NCBI GenBank assembly: GCA_913056175.1
Contig: CAJXLM010000025.1
Location: forward strand, 1-38,897
Origin: an uncultured Opitutia bacterium
GTDB taxonomy: Bacteria; Verrucomicrobiota; Verrucomicrobiia; Opitutales; Puniceicoccaceae
Reading direction: 5' to 3'
Length of the DNA: 38,897 bases
In this document: positions 8,604 through 15,753 of the stretch, in pieces
How positions within the stretch are numbered: position 1 is the first letter of the stretch
Layout of the letters: every line of letters starts with the position of its first letter
Translations under genes and position numbers: made by a program
Notes under the pieces: generated by a model
Told to the model about the DNA's origin: nothing
What the model saw: only the letters and a program-made list of their open reading frames with translations
Database searches by the model: none

Positions 8604-8635
8604 GGACTTCTACGGTCCGCTCCGCGGCGAGCCCC

Positions 8636-8998
8636 TCAGAGCTGCCAGCGGCAGTGCGCCTGCTGATGGGTACGCCCTTTTCCGGGCGATCGTTGCCACA
8701 CGGACTCTTCCCGGCGATCCGCCGGTGCCAGCTGCGCCGGGTCGGCCGGCAGGATGCCCACCACCTCTTGCGCAGGGGCCCGCTCCCGCGAACCCGCGTT
8801 CTCCCAGGTCTTTCCCGGCTCGGGAGCGTTGATGGGTTCGCCGCCGGAGGATTCGAGCGCACAATCGCACGCGCCCACCGGGCAACAGCTCATCCCTGCC
8901 CGCTCACACATCGCGCCCCGACCGTCTCCCTCGCCGGCGGAAAGCGCCGACCATAGCGGGGACGCCACAAGGGCAAAGACAAGGAGGAGGGATCGCAC
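8636..8998 (-). CDS. Small secreted Cys-rich protein at the head of the metal-efflux operon
   Basis: A 120-residue protein starting at GTG 8998. A signal peptide (MRSLLLVFALVASPLWSALSA) is followed by a cysteine cluster: C31, C38, C39, C44 and C46, including MSCCPVGACDC. A lone Cys lies near the C-terminus (C116). The cluster and its place in front of the CusB/CusA genes suggest periplasmic metal binding or sensing, which is inference. The second half is Pro/Glu/Arg-rich with no recognised fold. The start is supported by a good promoter whose -10 box ends 9 nt upstream. I do not recognise a named family. The opposite strand is also open here, but lacks any signal or motif. Confidence 0.6.
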   Translation of the reverse strand: MRSLLLVFALVASPLWSALSAGEGDGRGAMCERAGMSCCPVGACDCALESSGGEPINAPEPGKTWENAGSRERAPAQEVVGILPADPAQLAPADRREESVWQRSPGKGRTHQQAHCRWQL

Positions 8999-9007
8999 TG
9001 CGCTAAA

Positions 9008-9035
9008 TCAGTACCGCGCCTACCGGGCTTGTCAA
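9008..9035 (-). promoter_or_regulatory. Predicted promoter of the metal-efflux operon
   Basis: On the minus strand TTGACA (9030-9035), a perfect sigma-70-type -35 box, is followed after 16 nt by TACTGA (9008-9013). The predicted start lies only a few nucleotides before the GTG at 8998, so the leader would be absent or very short. A 16-bp spacer here is not the 19-20 bp typical of MerR/CueR-type promoters. Confidence 0.5.
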
Positions 9036-9089
9036 TTCGGCCCGGTCTTCCGCAACCGGGCCCCATTCCACCCGGACCCGCCACCGGCC

Positions 9090-9118
9090 TTGCCGCCGAC
9101 CCGCAAAAGGCGCAGGAA
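9090..9118 (+). promoter_or_regulatory. Predicted promoter for the Ldh2-family gene
   Basis: TTGCCG (9090-9095), 17-nt spacer, CAGGAA (9113-9118). It follows the same pattern as other promoters in this window. It would leave a leader of about 80 nt before the ATG at 9206. Confidence 0.35.
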
Positions 9119-9205
9119 TGGCAGGGCCCCTGCTCGACCTATCCGTCGTAACCTCCCCACACCCTCCTGCGCCCCCTCCGCAGCCAATCCCACCCCCTTC
9201 TACCC

Positions 9206-10183
9206 ATGCCCCAACTCTCCCTCACCACCATTGAATCCACCACCCACAGCGCCCTCACCCGGCACGGAGCTGCCGACTGGGTCGCCCGGGAAGTAGCCCG
9301 GGCCGTTCGCCGGGCCGAGGCCACGCGCAACCGGATCTGCGGCCTCTACTACCTGGAGAGCTACTGCCGCCAGCTCGAGACCGGGCGAGTGCAGGGCGCG
9401 GTGGAACCACTCGTGGACCGGGTGCGCCCGGCCGTGGTCCGGTCCGACGCGCGCCACGGCTTCGCCCAGCCCGCCTTTGCCCGGGCGCTGCCGGAAGCCC
9501 TCGCCGCGGCCCGGGAGGAAGGGGTGGCCAGTCTCGCCGTCCACCAGGCCCATACCTGCACTTCCCTCGGCTACTTCACCGAACAGATCGCCCGGGCGGG
9601 CCTCGTCGCCCTCGGAGCGACCAACGCCTTCGCGATCGTGGCCCCGCCGGGCGGACGCGAACGGGTCATCGGCACCAACCCGATCGCCTTCTCCGCGCCG
9701 GACGGCGAGGGCGGTGTCTCCCTGCACGTGGACCAGTCGACCACCGCGGTCGCCCTCGGCAAGATCACCATGGCCAAGGCGGCCGGGGAACCCATCCCGG
9801 AGGGCTGGGCGGTCGACGAGGAAGGACGGCCCACCACCGACCCGGAGGCCGCCCTGCGCGGCTCCCTCGTATCGGTGGGCGGGTACAAGGGCTGGGGATT
9901 CGGCTTAATGGCCGAGGTGCTCGCCGCTGCCCTCGCCGGCGGGGTCCTTTCCCGGGAGGTGGAGCCGCTAAAGGCGGCGGAGGGTTCCCCGCACGACCTC
10001 GGCCAGTACTACCTCCTCCTCGATCCCTCCACCTCCCCGGTGTTCTTCGAGCGCCTGCACGGCCTCCTCGCGGCCGTGGCCGACCAGGAGGGCTGCCGCG
10101 TGCCGGGCCAGGACAAACGGGAGGAGGATCCGGTCGGGATTGAGGACGCGCTCTGGGACCGCGTTACCGGGCTCGCCGGTTGA
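9206..10183 (+). CDS. Ldh2/malate-lactate dehydrogenase family NAD(P)-dependent oxidoreductase
   Basis: A 325-residue member of the Ldh2 family, which is unrelated to classical LDH/MDH and includes L-sulfolactate, ureidoglycolate, 2,3-diketogulonate and delta-1-piperideine-2-carboxylate reductases. Diagnostic blocks are IGTNPIAFSAP in the cofactor-binding part, DQSTTAVALGKI, and GGYKGWGFGLMAEVLAAALAGG near the C-terminus. The central HTCTSLGYF replaces the more common HxGxxGYY-type active-site strand while keeping the His. The leader before the ATG is pyrimidine-rich with no ribosome site. The substrate cannot be read from the sequence. It is not adjacent to obvious partners; ppk2 follows after about 100 nt under its own promoter. 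Confidence 0.85.
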   Translation: MPQLSLTTIESTTHSALTRHGAADWVAREVARAVRRAEATRNRICGLYYLESYCRQLETGRVQGAVEPLVDRVRPAVVRSDARHGFAQPAFARALPEALAAAREEGVASLAVHQAHTCTSLGYFTEQIARAGLVALGATNAFAIVAPPGGRERVIGTNPIAFSAPDGEGGVSLHVDQSTTAVALGKITMAKAAGEPIPEGWAVDEEGRPTTDPEAALRGSLVSVGGYKGWGFGLMAEVLAAALAGGVLSREVEPLKAAEGSPHDLGQYYLLLDPSTSPVFFERLHGLLAAVADQEGCRVPGQDKREEDPVGIEDALWDRVTGLAG

Positions 10184-10230
10184 AGCGCGCGCGTCCGGGC
10201 GGTCCCGCGGGACGCAGGCGCGCTTCCGCT

Positions 10231-10260
10231 TTGACCTCGCCGCGGCGGTTGCGCCATCCT
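10231..10260 (+). promoter_or_regulatory. Predicted promoter of ppk2
   Basis: TTGACC (10231-10236), 18-nt spacer, CATCCT (10255-10260), leaving about 20 nt of leader before the ATG at 10288. The same arrangement (TTGACA, 18 nt, CACCCT) precedes ilvN. The -10 box is poor by sigma-70 standards, so confidence is low. Confidence 0.3.
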
Positions 10261-10287
10261 CGGTCACCGAGCCCGCCCGCCACCGCC

Positions 10288-11286
10288 ATGACCGACCCCT
10301 CCCCGCCCCACCGCCCGGCCACCGCCCGGGAGATCCAGCATCCCGACTTCCCCATCCAGCGGCTTCAGGACGAGTTGAGCGACGAGCTCGACGCCGAGTT
10401 CGAGCAGGATCTGGAGGAGCTCTTCGAGGAAAAGGTCCGGCGGGAACACGGGGGTCCCACCCTCGAGGAAGAGCGCGAGAACCGGGAGTTCCGCCTCCTC
10501 TATTTCCGGGAACTGCGCCGCCTGCAGATCGAGCTGATCCGGATGCAGGACTGGATCCAGGAAACCGGCTACAAGCTCGCGGTCCTCTTCGAGGGCCGTG
10601 ACGCCGCCGGGAAGGGCGGGGCGATCAAGCGGATCACCCAGCGCCTCAATCCCCGGGTCTGCCGGGTCACCGCGCTTCCGGCCCCCAGCGAACTGGAAAA
10701 GACCCAGCTCTACTTCCAGCGCTATGTGCCCCACCTGCCCTCCGGCGGGGAAATGGTCCTCTTCGACCGTTCCTGGTACAACCGGGCCGGTGTGGAGACG
10801 GTCATGGGCTTCGCCACCCCGGAACAGGTCGACCAGTTCTACGAGGATGTGCCCCTCTTCGAGAAGCTCCTCACCAACGCCGGAATCCACCTGATCAAGT
10901 ACTGGTTCTCCATCGAGGACGAGGAGCAGGAGTTCCGCTTCCTCTGCCGCGTCTACGACCCCCTCAAGCAGTGGAAGCTCAGCCCGATGGACCTGCAGTC
11001 GAGGGCCCGCTGGGAGGACTACACCAAGGCGAAGGAGCGGATGCTCCGGGAAACGAACTTCGACTTCGCCCCCTGGCACGTCGTCGCGGGCAATCACAAG
11101 AAACGGGCCCGCCTCAACTGCATGCGACACCTCCTCGAGCAGATTCCCTACGAGCACCTCCCGCAGGAGCCGGTGGAGATACCGCCGCGCATCCACCACC
11201 CGGACTACCACCGCGAGCCGGTGCCGGGGGCGATGAAGATCCCCGACTACTACGGCCCGGCCGCCGGGGATCGCCCAGAGAGCTGA
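10288..11286 (+). CDS. ppk2: Polyphosphate kinase 2
   Basis: PPK2 enzymes transfer phosphate between inorganic polyphosphate and nucleotides, usually making GTP/ATP from NDPs or ADP from AMP. The 332-residue protein has Walker A GRDAAGKGG (103-111), Walker B and lid start VLFDRSWYNRAGVE (157-170), and the conserved helix QRYVPHLPSGGEMVLFDRS. An acidic N-terminal extension of about 60 residues (ELSDELDAEFEQDLEELFEE) precedes the kinase core. ATG 10288 is chosen over an upstream frame opening at 10180, whose Arg/Pro-rich product looks non-coding. The gene ends 37 bp inside the 3' end of the convergent hisS. The single-domain length fits a class I enzyme, but AMP versus ADP preference cannot be decided by eye. 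Confidence 0.95.
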   Translation: MTDPSPPHRPATAREIQHPDFPIQRLQDELSDELDAEFEQDLEELFEEKVRREHGGPTLEEERENREFRLLYFRELRRLQIELIRMQDWIQETGYKLAVLFEGRDAAGKGGAIKRITQRLNPRVCRVTALPAPSELEKTQLYFQRYVPHLPSGGEMVLFDRSWYNRAGVETVMGFATPEQVDQFYEDVPLFEKLLTNAGIHLIKYWFSIEDEEQEFRFLCRVYDPLKQWKLSPMDLQSRARWEDYTKAKERMLRETNFDFAPWHVVAGNHKKRARLNCMRHLLEQIPYEHLPQEPVEIPPRIHHPDYHREPVPGAMKIPDYYGPAAGDRPES

Positions 11287-12611
11287 CCGAGATAGGTCAC
11301 GAGATCCGCCCGGGAGACCGCTTCTTCGCGGCCCGTGGCCATGTCGCGCACGGGGAAGACGCCGGATTCCACCTCCCGCTCACCCAGCGCGACCACCGCC
11401 CGGGCCCCGCAGCGATTCGCCTCCTTGAAGAGTTTGCCGAAGTTGGCCCGCCGAAACGGATAGAGGACGGAGAGGCCGGCTGCCCGGACTTCGCCGGCGA
11501 GCGCGAGGGCCTCCCCCCGGGCTCCCTCCGCAGCGAGAGCGAGATAACAGTCCACGGACCGGGCCGCCGCGGGCAGGCAGCCGCGCTCCTCGAGCAGGTC
11601 GAGAAGGGTGACATCGCCGAGAGCGCCCCCCACCGCCTCCAGCGGATGACCGCTCACCCGGCCGATCAAGTCGTCGTAGCGCCCGCCCCCGGCGAGGGCC
11701 CGACCCGTCCCACTCGCCTCGAAGATCTCGAAGACCGGACCCGTGTAGTAAGCAAGGCCCCGGACAATGCCGAAATCGACCCGTACAAAGGCATCCAGCC
11801 CGAGAGCGCGGACGGCCCCGCGCAAGGCCGACCAGTCGGCAAGCAAAGCCGCGTTGGCCTCGCGCGCCTCGCCATCGGCGGTGAGCGAGTCGAGAAAGGA
11901 GGCGAGGTCCTCCTCCCCCCGGATCGTACGCAGCTCTGCCACCCGGCCGAGCACCTCCGGCGCGCTCGCCCCGAGCAGAGCCGCCGCCGCCTCCTTGCGC
12001 TCGTCCTCGGGCTGCCGATCCATACGGTCGACGAGGCCGAGCAGGCCCGCGTGCCTCTCCGGCGGCACCGCGAGCAACTCCAGCACCCGGGTCCACACCC
12101 GCCGGTCACTCACCCGCACCGCCAGATCCGCCTCCCCGAGCCCGAAGGAGCGCAGCCCGGCGAGGAGGCAGGCGATCACCTCCGCGTCCGCCCCGGGCGA
12201 GGCCTCGCCCAGGATGTCGAGGTTCCACTGCGTAAAGGCCCGCTGGCGACCTTTCTGAGGCCGCTCGAAGCGGTACTGCTCGTTCAGCGAGTACCACCGC
12301 ACGGGCTTCGCGAGGGAAGAGGCGGAGGCGCCGGCGAGACGCGCGAGGGTTGGCGTCATCTCCGGACGCAGGGCCACCGCCCGTCCGCCCCGGTCCTCGA
12401 ACCAGAAAAGCTGGCCGGCGATTTCCTCGCCGGACTTCTCCGTGTACAGCTCCAAGGGCTCGAGAACGGGCCCGTCGTATTCCTCGAACCCGAACCGACG
12501 GGCCGCCTCGTGCAGGCGCGCGAACACCGCCCGCCGCACCCGCTGGCGCTCGGGGAGAAACTCGCGGAACCCGGGCAAGCCCTGGTCCGCACCGCCGTTG
12601 GAGGAGGACAC
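11250..12611 (-). CDS. hisS: Histidyl-tRNA synthetase
   Basis: Cytoplasmic class II aminoacyl-tRNA synthetase charging tRNA-His. The 453-residue protein has motif 2 as RPEMTPTLAR (82-91) and YRFERPQKGRQRAF (113-126). The histidine-specific block is VRGLAYYTGPVFE, and the GGGRYDDLIG loop follows. The C-terminal anticodon-binding domain spans roughly residues 345-445 (VLYPFRRANFGKLFKEAN, RAVVALGEREV). Start GTG 12611 lies 6 nt after the IHF-like stop codon, with GGGAG and GAGG purine runs in the end of that gene serving as ribosome site, so the two genes form an operon. Its 3' end overlaps the convergent ppk2 by 37 bp. Confidence 0.96.
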   Translation of the reverse strand: MSSSNGGADQGLPGFREFLPERQRVRRAVFARLHEAARRFGFEEYDGPVLEPLELYTEKSGEEIAGQLFWFEDRGGRAVALRPEMTPTLARLAGASASSLAKPVRWYSLNEQYRFERPQKGRQRAFTQWNLDILGEASPGADAEVIACLLAGLRSFGLGEADLAVRVSDRRVWTRVLELLAVPPERHAGLLGLVDRMDRQPEDERKEAAAALLGASAPEVLGRVAELRTIRGEEDLASFLDSLTADGEAREANAALLADWSALRGAVRALGLDAFVRVDFGIVRGLAYYTGPVFEIFEASGTGRALAGGGRYDDLIGRVSGHPLEAVGGALGDVTLLDLLEERGCLPAAARSVDCYLALAAEGARGEALALAGEVRAAGLSVLYPFRRANFGKLFKEANRCGARAVVALGEREVESGVFPVRDMATGREEAVSRADLVTYLGQLSGRSPAAGP

Positions 12612-12617
12612 CGGGCC

Positions 12618-12953
12618 TCAGCTCCCGTCGGCCGGCGACGACAACCGCGAGGGGTCGAGCTCCTTCAGGCGGTTCCGGAGCTCCTTGCCCGGCTTGAATT
12701 TGATGACGGCCCTTTCCGGAATCACCACATCCTCCTCCGGTTGCTTGGGATTGCGGCCGACCCGCTCCTTGCGGACCTGCATCTGGAAGACCCCAAAATT
12801 CCGCAGCTCCACATTCTGGCCGGAGGCGATCGCGTCGGCGATGGCCTCCAGGGTCTGCTGGACAATGTCCTTCACCTCCCTCTGCGGGTACTGGTTCCGC
12901 TCGTCCTCGTAGATCCGCAGAACGATGTCTCGCTTGGTGAGGTTTTCGGACAT
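12618..12953 (-). CDS. HU/IHF-family DNA-bending protein (IHF-like)
   Basis: Small nucleoid protein of 111 residues that bends DNA as a dimer. The family signature is clear: LTKRDIVLRIYE at the N-terminus, VELRNFGVFQ in the beta arm base, and KERVGRNPKQP at the arm tip carrying the intercalating Pro. The block IPERAVIKFKPGKELR forms the C-terminal strand and helix. The start ATG at 12953 (MSENLTKRD) fits the family; an upstream opening at 13049 would add 32 unrelated residues. It is the first gene of the IHF-hisS pair. A TTGACA lies at 13051-13056 on this strand, but no good -10 follows at normal spacing. The sequence style is like IHF proteins of Opitutae. Confidence 0.94.
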   Translation of the reverse strand: MSENLTKRDIVLRIYEDERNQYPQREVKDIVQQTLEAIADAIASGQNVELRNFGVFQMQVRKERVGRNPKQPEEDVVIPERAVIKFKPGKELRNRLKELDPSRLSSPADGS

Positions 12954-13052
12954 GGCCGATCGGCGGAGGGTCGGGAAGGATCGGGCGATTTCAGGTCGGG
13001 AGGGGGCGGACGATCTCGGGTTCAAGGTAGTTTCCGCAGCCCCCCTCACCTG

Positions 13053-13925
13053 TCAACGGTTTCCCGAGCGGCTCGCGGGGCCCTCGGAAATGCCTTCCTC
13101 GAGCAGCCGCAACACTGCGAGGAAATCGTCCTCTCCCCCGCCGCGGCGGACCCACTCGGCCAGCCGGTCGCAGACGGTGCGCAAATTCGGCAAGTCCCCG
13201 GGGGCCGCCCCGAGGGCGAGGCGGAGATCCTTGTGCATGTTCGCCGCGGAAAACTGGGGAGAGAGATCCCCACTGCGCATCTTTTCCTCCTTGAGGGCGG
13301 CCACCCCCGACCACGCCGCATTCTCCCGGAGAACGGCAAAGAAGTCCTCGTCGGCGATTCCGGCCGACCGGGCCAGCACGAGCCCCTCCGCGTGCGCCTC
13401 CACGATCCCGGCGATCTGCACGTTCATGGCCAGCTTGATTGCCGCCGCCTCCCGCGGGCTGGCAAAGGGAAAGGTTCGCTCGCCGAGAGGGGCAAGGGCT
13501 TCCCGGGCCACCTCCCGGTCCCCCGGCGGTCCGCCGAGATAGAAAACGGTCTTGCCGGCCTCCGCCGCCGGGGAACTCCCGGTAAAGGGTGCTTCCACAT
13601 AAGAAGCGCCGGTTTCCCGCACCCGCGCGGCAAAGCTCTCGGCGTGCTCCGGATCGATGGTCGTGCTCTGCACAAGGAGCTGGCCGCTCCCCAGGCTTGG
13701 CAGGATTTGCTCGAGGACGGCGTCGACGGAGACCGGGTCGTAAAGACAGAGGTGCAGCACGCGGGCCGCCCGCGCCGCCTCCTCCGGGTCTTCGCAGCGA
13801 CCGGGAAGCCCCGCGCCCGAGCGGCGGCTCCAGCTCGCCACAAGGCGTCCGGCCTGCGCATAGCGCCGGGCCCAGATGGAGCCGATGAGTCCAAGACCGA
13901 AAACGGCAGTATCCGCAGTTGCCAT
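13053..13925 (-). CDS. 3-hydroxyisobutyrate-dehydrogenase-like NAD(P)-dependent oxidoreductase
   Basis: A 290-residue member of the 6-phosphogluconate / beta-hydroxyacid dehydrogenase superfamily. The N-terminal Rossmann fold has GLGLIG (10-15). The substrate-loop region reads STTIDPEHAESFAARV, then GASYVEAPFTGSSPAAEAGKT. The catalytic Lys is K165 in AIKLAMNVQ, and an all-helical C-terminal dimerisation domain follows with FSAANMHKDL. Start ATG 13925 (MATADTAVFG) places the glycine loop at the usual distance. Candidates include 3-hydroxyisobutyrate, tartronate semialdehyde, glyoxylate or imine reduction; the substrate cannot be read. It lies upstream of the IHF-hisS pair with a gap of about 100 nt and diverges from the DUF218 gene. 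Confidence 0.88.
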   Translation of the reverse strand: MATADTAVFGLGLIGSIWARRYAQAGRLVASWSRRSGAGLPGRCEDPEEAARAARVLHLCLYDPVSVDAVLEQILPSLGSGQLLVQSTTIDPEHAESFAARVRETGASYVEAPFTGSSPAAEAGKTVFYLGGPPGDREVAREALAPLGERTFPFASPREAAAIKLAMNVQIAGIVEAHAEGLVLARSAGIADEDFFAVLRENAAWSGVAALKEEKMRSGDLSPQFSAANMHKDLRLALGAAPGDLPNLRTVCDRLAEWVRRGGGEDDFLAVLRLLEEGISEGPASRSGNR

Positions 13926-14031
13926 GCAGGAAAGGTTGAGCCCGGGAGCACTCCCCTGTCCAAGCGAAAGCCACCCGGCCGGTCCCCCCCCGCCGACGCC
14001 GCCTCCTCCGGCCCCGGCTGGGGAGGCGGCG

Positions 14032-14060
14032 TTGACCCCTTCCCCGGGCGCGGACAGGCT
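14032..14060 (+). promoter_or_regulatory. Predicted promoter of the DUF218 gene
   Basis: TTGACC (14032-14037), 17-nt spacer, CAGGCT (14055-14060), then 12 nt to the ATG at 14073. It matches the window-wide pattern with a -10 box of YAGRNT. The leader would be only a few nucleotides long. Confidence 0.45.
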
Positions 14061-14072
14061 CCCCGGCCGCTC

Positions 14073-14858
14073 ATGTCCTTCCTCCTCCGCAAGACCATCG
14101 CCGCCCTCCTCTACCCGCCCTTTTTCTGCCTGCTCCTCGCCCTCCTCGGACTCCTCCTCACCCTCCGGCGTCGGACCCGGCCCTTCGGCCTGGCCCTCGC
14201 CGGGATCGCCCTGTTCACGCTCGTCCTCCTCTCCATCCCCGCCCTGCAGGAGGGCATCCTCTCCCGCTACGAGAATCGCTTCCCCGTCCTCCTCGACCCC
14301 GCCGGGGACGAGCCACCCGCCTGGATCGTCGTGCTCGGCGGGGGAGTACGGGCGGCCCCGCCGGGCGCGCCGGCCACCGCCCGGCTCAGCCCCACCGGGC
14401 TGGCCCGCGCTGTCGAGGCCGTCCGGCTCGCCCGTCGTTATCCCTCCGCACGCCTTCTCTTCACCGGGGGCACCGGTAGCGAGCGCCCGCCCTCCTCCAC
14501 CGCCATGTCCGCGGTCGCCACCTCCTTCGGAATCGATCCGGACCGGATCACCATCGCCTCCCAACCCACCTCCACGGCCGAGGAGGCTGCCTGGGTCCGC
14601 GACCGGATCGGATCCGCACCGGTACTGCTGGTCTCCTCCGCCCTCCACCTCCCCCGTGCCGTCGGGCTCTTCCGCTCGGCCGGCCTCGACCCCACCCCGG
14701 CCCCCGCCGGTTTCCTTTCCGACGGCTCACCCGGCGGAGACCTCCGCTTCCTTCCCAGCGCCAGCACCTGGAGGAACTGGCAGGCCCTTTTTCACGAGTG
14801 GTACGGCATCCTCTGGGCCCGGCTGCGCGGCACCCTCCAGCCCGAGGGCGGGACCTAG
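14073..14858 (+). CDS. YdcF/ElyC-family (DUF218) membrane protein
   Basis: A 261-residue protein with two N-terminal membrane segments (about residues 8-29 and 37-56) followed by a DUF218 domain. The domain shows AWIVVLGGGV at its first strand, ARLLFTGGTGSE, then PTSTAEEAAWVRDRIG and LVSSALHLPRAVGLFRSAG. ElyC-type members act in envelope biogenesis (undecaprenyl-phosphate carrier or peptidoglycan precursor supply). YdcF-like members bind nucleotide cofactors with no settled function, so the role here is open. The two-TM layout fits ElyC better than the soluble YdcF. It lies just upstream of lexA, on the same strand, but lexA has its own promoter. Confidence 0.85.
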   Translation: MSFLLRKTIAALLYPPFFCLLLALLGLLLTLRRRTRPFGLALAGIALFTLVLLSIPALQEGILSRYENRFPVLLDPAGDEPPAWIVVLGGGVRAAPPGAPATARLSPTGLARAVEAVRLARRYPSARLLFTGGTGSERPPSSTAMSAVATSFGIDPDRITIASQPTSTAEEAAWVRDRIGSAPVLLVSSALHLPRAVGLFRSAGLDPTPAPAGFLSDGSPGGDLRFLPSASTWRNWQALFHEWYGILWARLRGTLQPEGGT

Positions 14859-14914
14859 CCCGGACCCCCGTCCCGGACCCGCCCGTCCCCGGGCAGACCC
14901 CTGCAGGTTTGTGC

Positions 14915-14942
14915 TGGACATGAGTGGATGTTCAAGTAGAAT
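14915..14942 (+). promoter_or_regulatory. Predicted lexA promoter
   Basis: TGGACA (14915-14920) matches TTGACA at five of six positions. After 16 nt comes TAGAAT (14937-14942), five of six to TATAAT. The -10 box ends 10 nt before the ATG at 14953, so the transcript would be leaderless or nearly so. There is no ribosome-binding sequence before the ATG. Confidence 0.6.
14916..14933. promoter_or_regulatory. Candidate LexA operator
   Basis: An imperfect inverted repeat GGACAT-N6-ATGTTC overlaps the -35 box and spacer of the lexA promoter. A second TGTTCA at 14945-14950 repeats the half-site in direct orientation, 16 bp after the first (14929-14934). Autorepression by LexA through a site overlapping its promoter is general for this regulator. 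That this particular motif is the operator is inferred from position and symmetry. Confidence 0.45.
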
Positions 14943-14952
14943 CCTGTTCACA

Positions 14953-15606
14953 ATGAAAGGTCTCACCCAGCGCCAAAGGGATATCCTCCGTTTCATCCGC
15001 GACCACTCCGTCGTCGAAGGCTACTGGCCGAGCATCCGGAACATCCAGGACCACTTCGGGTTCCGCAGCACCAACTCCGTGGTCGGCCACCTGCGGGCCC
15101 TCGAAAAGAAGGGCTACCTGGAGCGGCCCCGCCACCAGGCCCGCGCCTACCGGCTCCGGGAACCGCTCCCCTTCGAGGAACCACCCTCCCCGGCTCCGGC
15201 TGGCCACCAGGCGGTGGAAGTCGTGGAGATTCCCATTCTCGGCAACATCGCCGCGGGTTACCCCGACCAGGTGGAACCAGCCGGCGAGGTCGGCTCCCTG
15301 CAGGTCGACGCCTTCACCGCCCGGCAACGCCGCCAGCACCGCACCTTCGCGATCCGGGTGCGCGGGGAGAGCATGATCGGCGCGGGCATCCAGGACGGGG
15401 ACACCGTGGTGGTCGAGGCCCGCGAACCGAAGGATGGCGATATCGTCGCTGCTCTCATCGACGGGGAAACCACCCTCAAGCGCTTCCTCCAACCCGCGGG
15501 CCACACCCCCTACCTCAAGGCGGAGAACCCCGACTATCCGGAACTCTACCCGGTGGACGAGCTGGTCATCCAGGGCGTGGCCACTTCCTTCGTGCGCAAG
15601 CTCTAG
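14953..15606 (+). CDS. lexA: LexA SOS repressor
   Basis: Transcriptional repressor of DNA-damage genes that self-cleaves when stimulated by RecA filaments. The 217-residue protein has a winged-helix DNA-binding domain (residues 1-68) and an S24-type latent protease domain. The cleavage site is Ala101-Gly102 in ILGNIAAGYP. The catalytic Ser140 lies in VRGESMIGAGI and Lys176 in ETTLKRFL, so autocleavage should be intact. The recognition helix reads RSTNSVVGHLRALEKKGYL. ATG 14953 gives the canonical MKGLTQRQRDIL start. An in-frame ATG at 14920 would add 11 residues but lies inside the promoter and operator. Confidence 0.97.
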   Translation: MKGLTQRQRDILRFIRDHSVVEGYWPSIRNIQDHFGFRSTNSVVGHLRALEKKGYLERPRHQARAYRLREPLPFEEPPSPAPAGHQAVEVVEIPILGNIAAGYPDQVEPAGEVGSLQVDAFTARQRRQHRTFAIRVRGESMIGAGIQDGDTVVVEAREPKDGDIVAALIDGETTLKRFLQPAGHTPYLKAENPDYPELYPVDELVIQGVATSFVRKL

Positions 15607-15717
15607 GAAGGGGCCGGCCCAGCCCCAAGCTCGGCGGCGGGAGTTGCGCCCCCTTGGTTTCAAAAATGCCCGCAACCAGCCACCTTGGGGAAGCCTCCCC
15701 GAAGTGCCGCTTCGGAA

Positions 15718-15746
15718 TTGCCAGCCCGTGAGTCCACGGCCATCGT
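15718..15746 (+). promoter_or_regulatory. Predicted promoter of the kinase-like gene
   Basis: TTGCCA (15718-15723), 17-nt spacer, CATCGT (15741-15746), then 7 nt to the ATG at 15754. Transcription would begin at or next to the start codon. Upstream at about 15699-15715 is a short hairpin, CCGAAG-tgccg-CTTCGG, without a U-tract. Confidence 0.45.
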
Positions 15747-15753
15747 CCGGACC

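Noticed and set aside
13051-13056. TTGACA upstream of the IHF-like gene as a promoter
   Set aside because: No acceptable -10 box lies at 15-19 nt spacing; the nearest candidate (TACCTT) is 21 nt away.
10971-14072. Long plus-strand open frame running over hisS, the IHF-like gene and the dehydrogenase gene
   Set aside because: It is antisense to three recognised genes. Only its last part, from ATG 14073, is a real gene (DUF218).
14920-14952. Alternative in-frame lexA start at ATG 14920
   Set aside because: It would add 11 residues not seen in LexA and lies inside the predicted promoter and operator.
15699-15715. Hairpin CCGAAG-tgccg-CTTCGG after lexA as a terminator
   Set aside because: It has no U-tract and lies next to the kinase-like gene's predicted -35 box. 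It is noted there but not called as a terminator.
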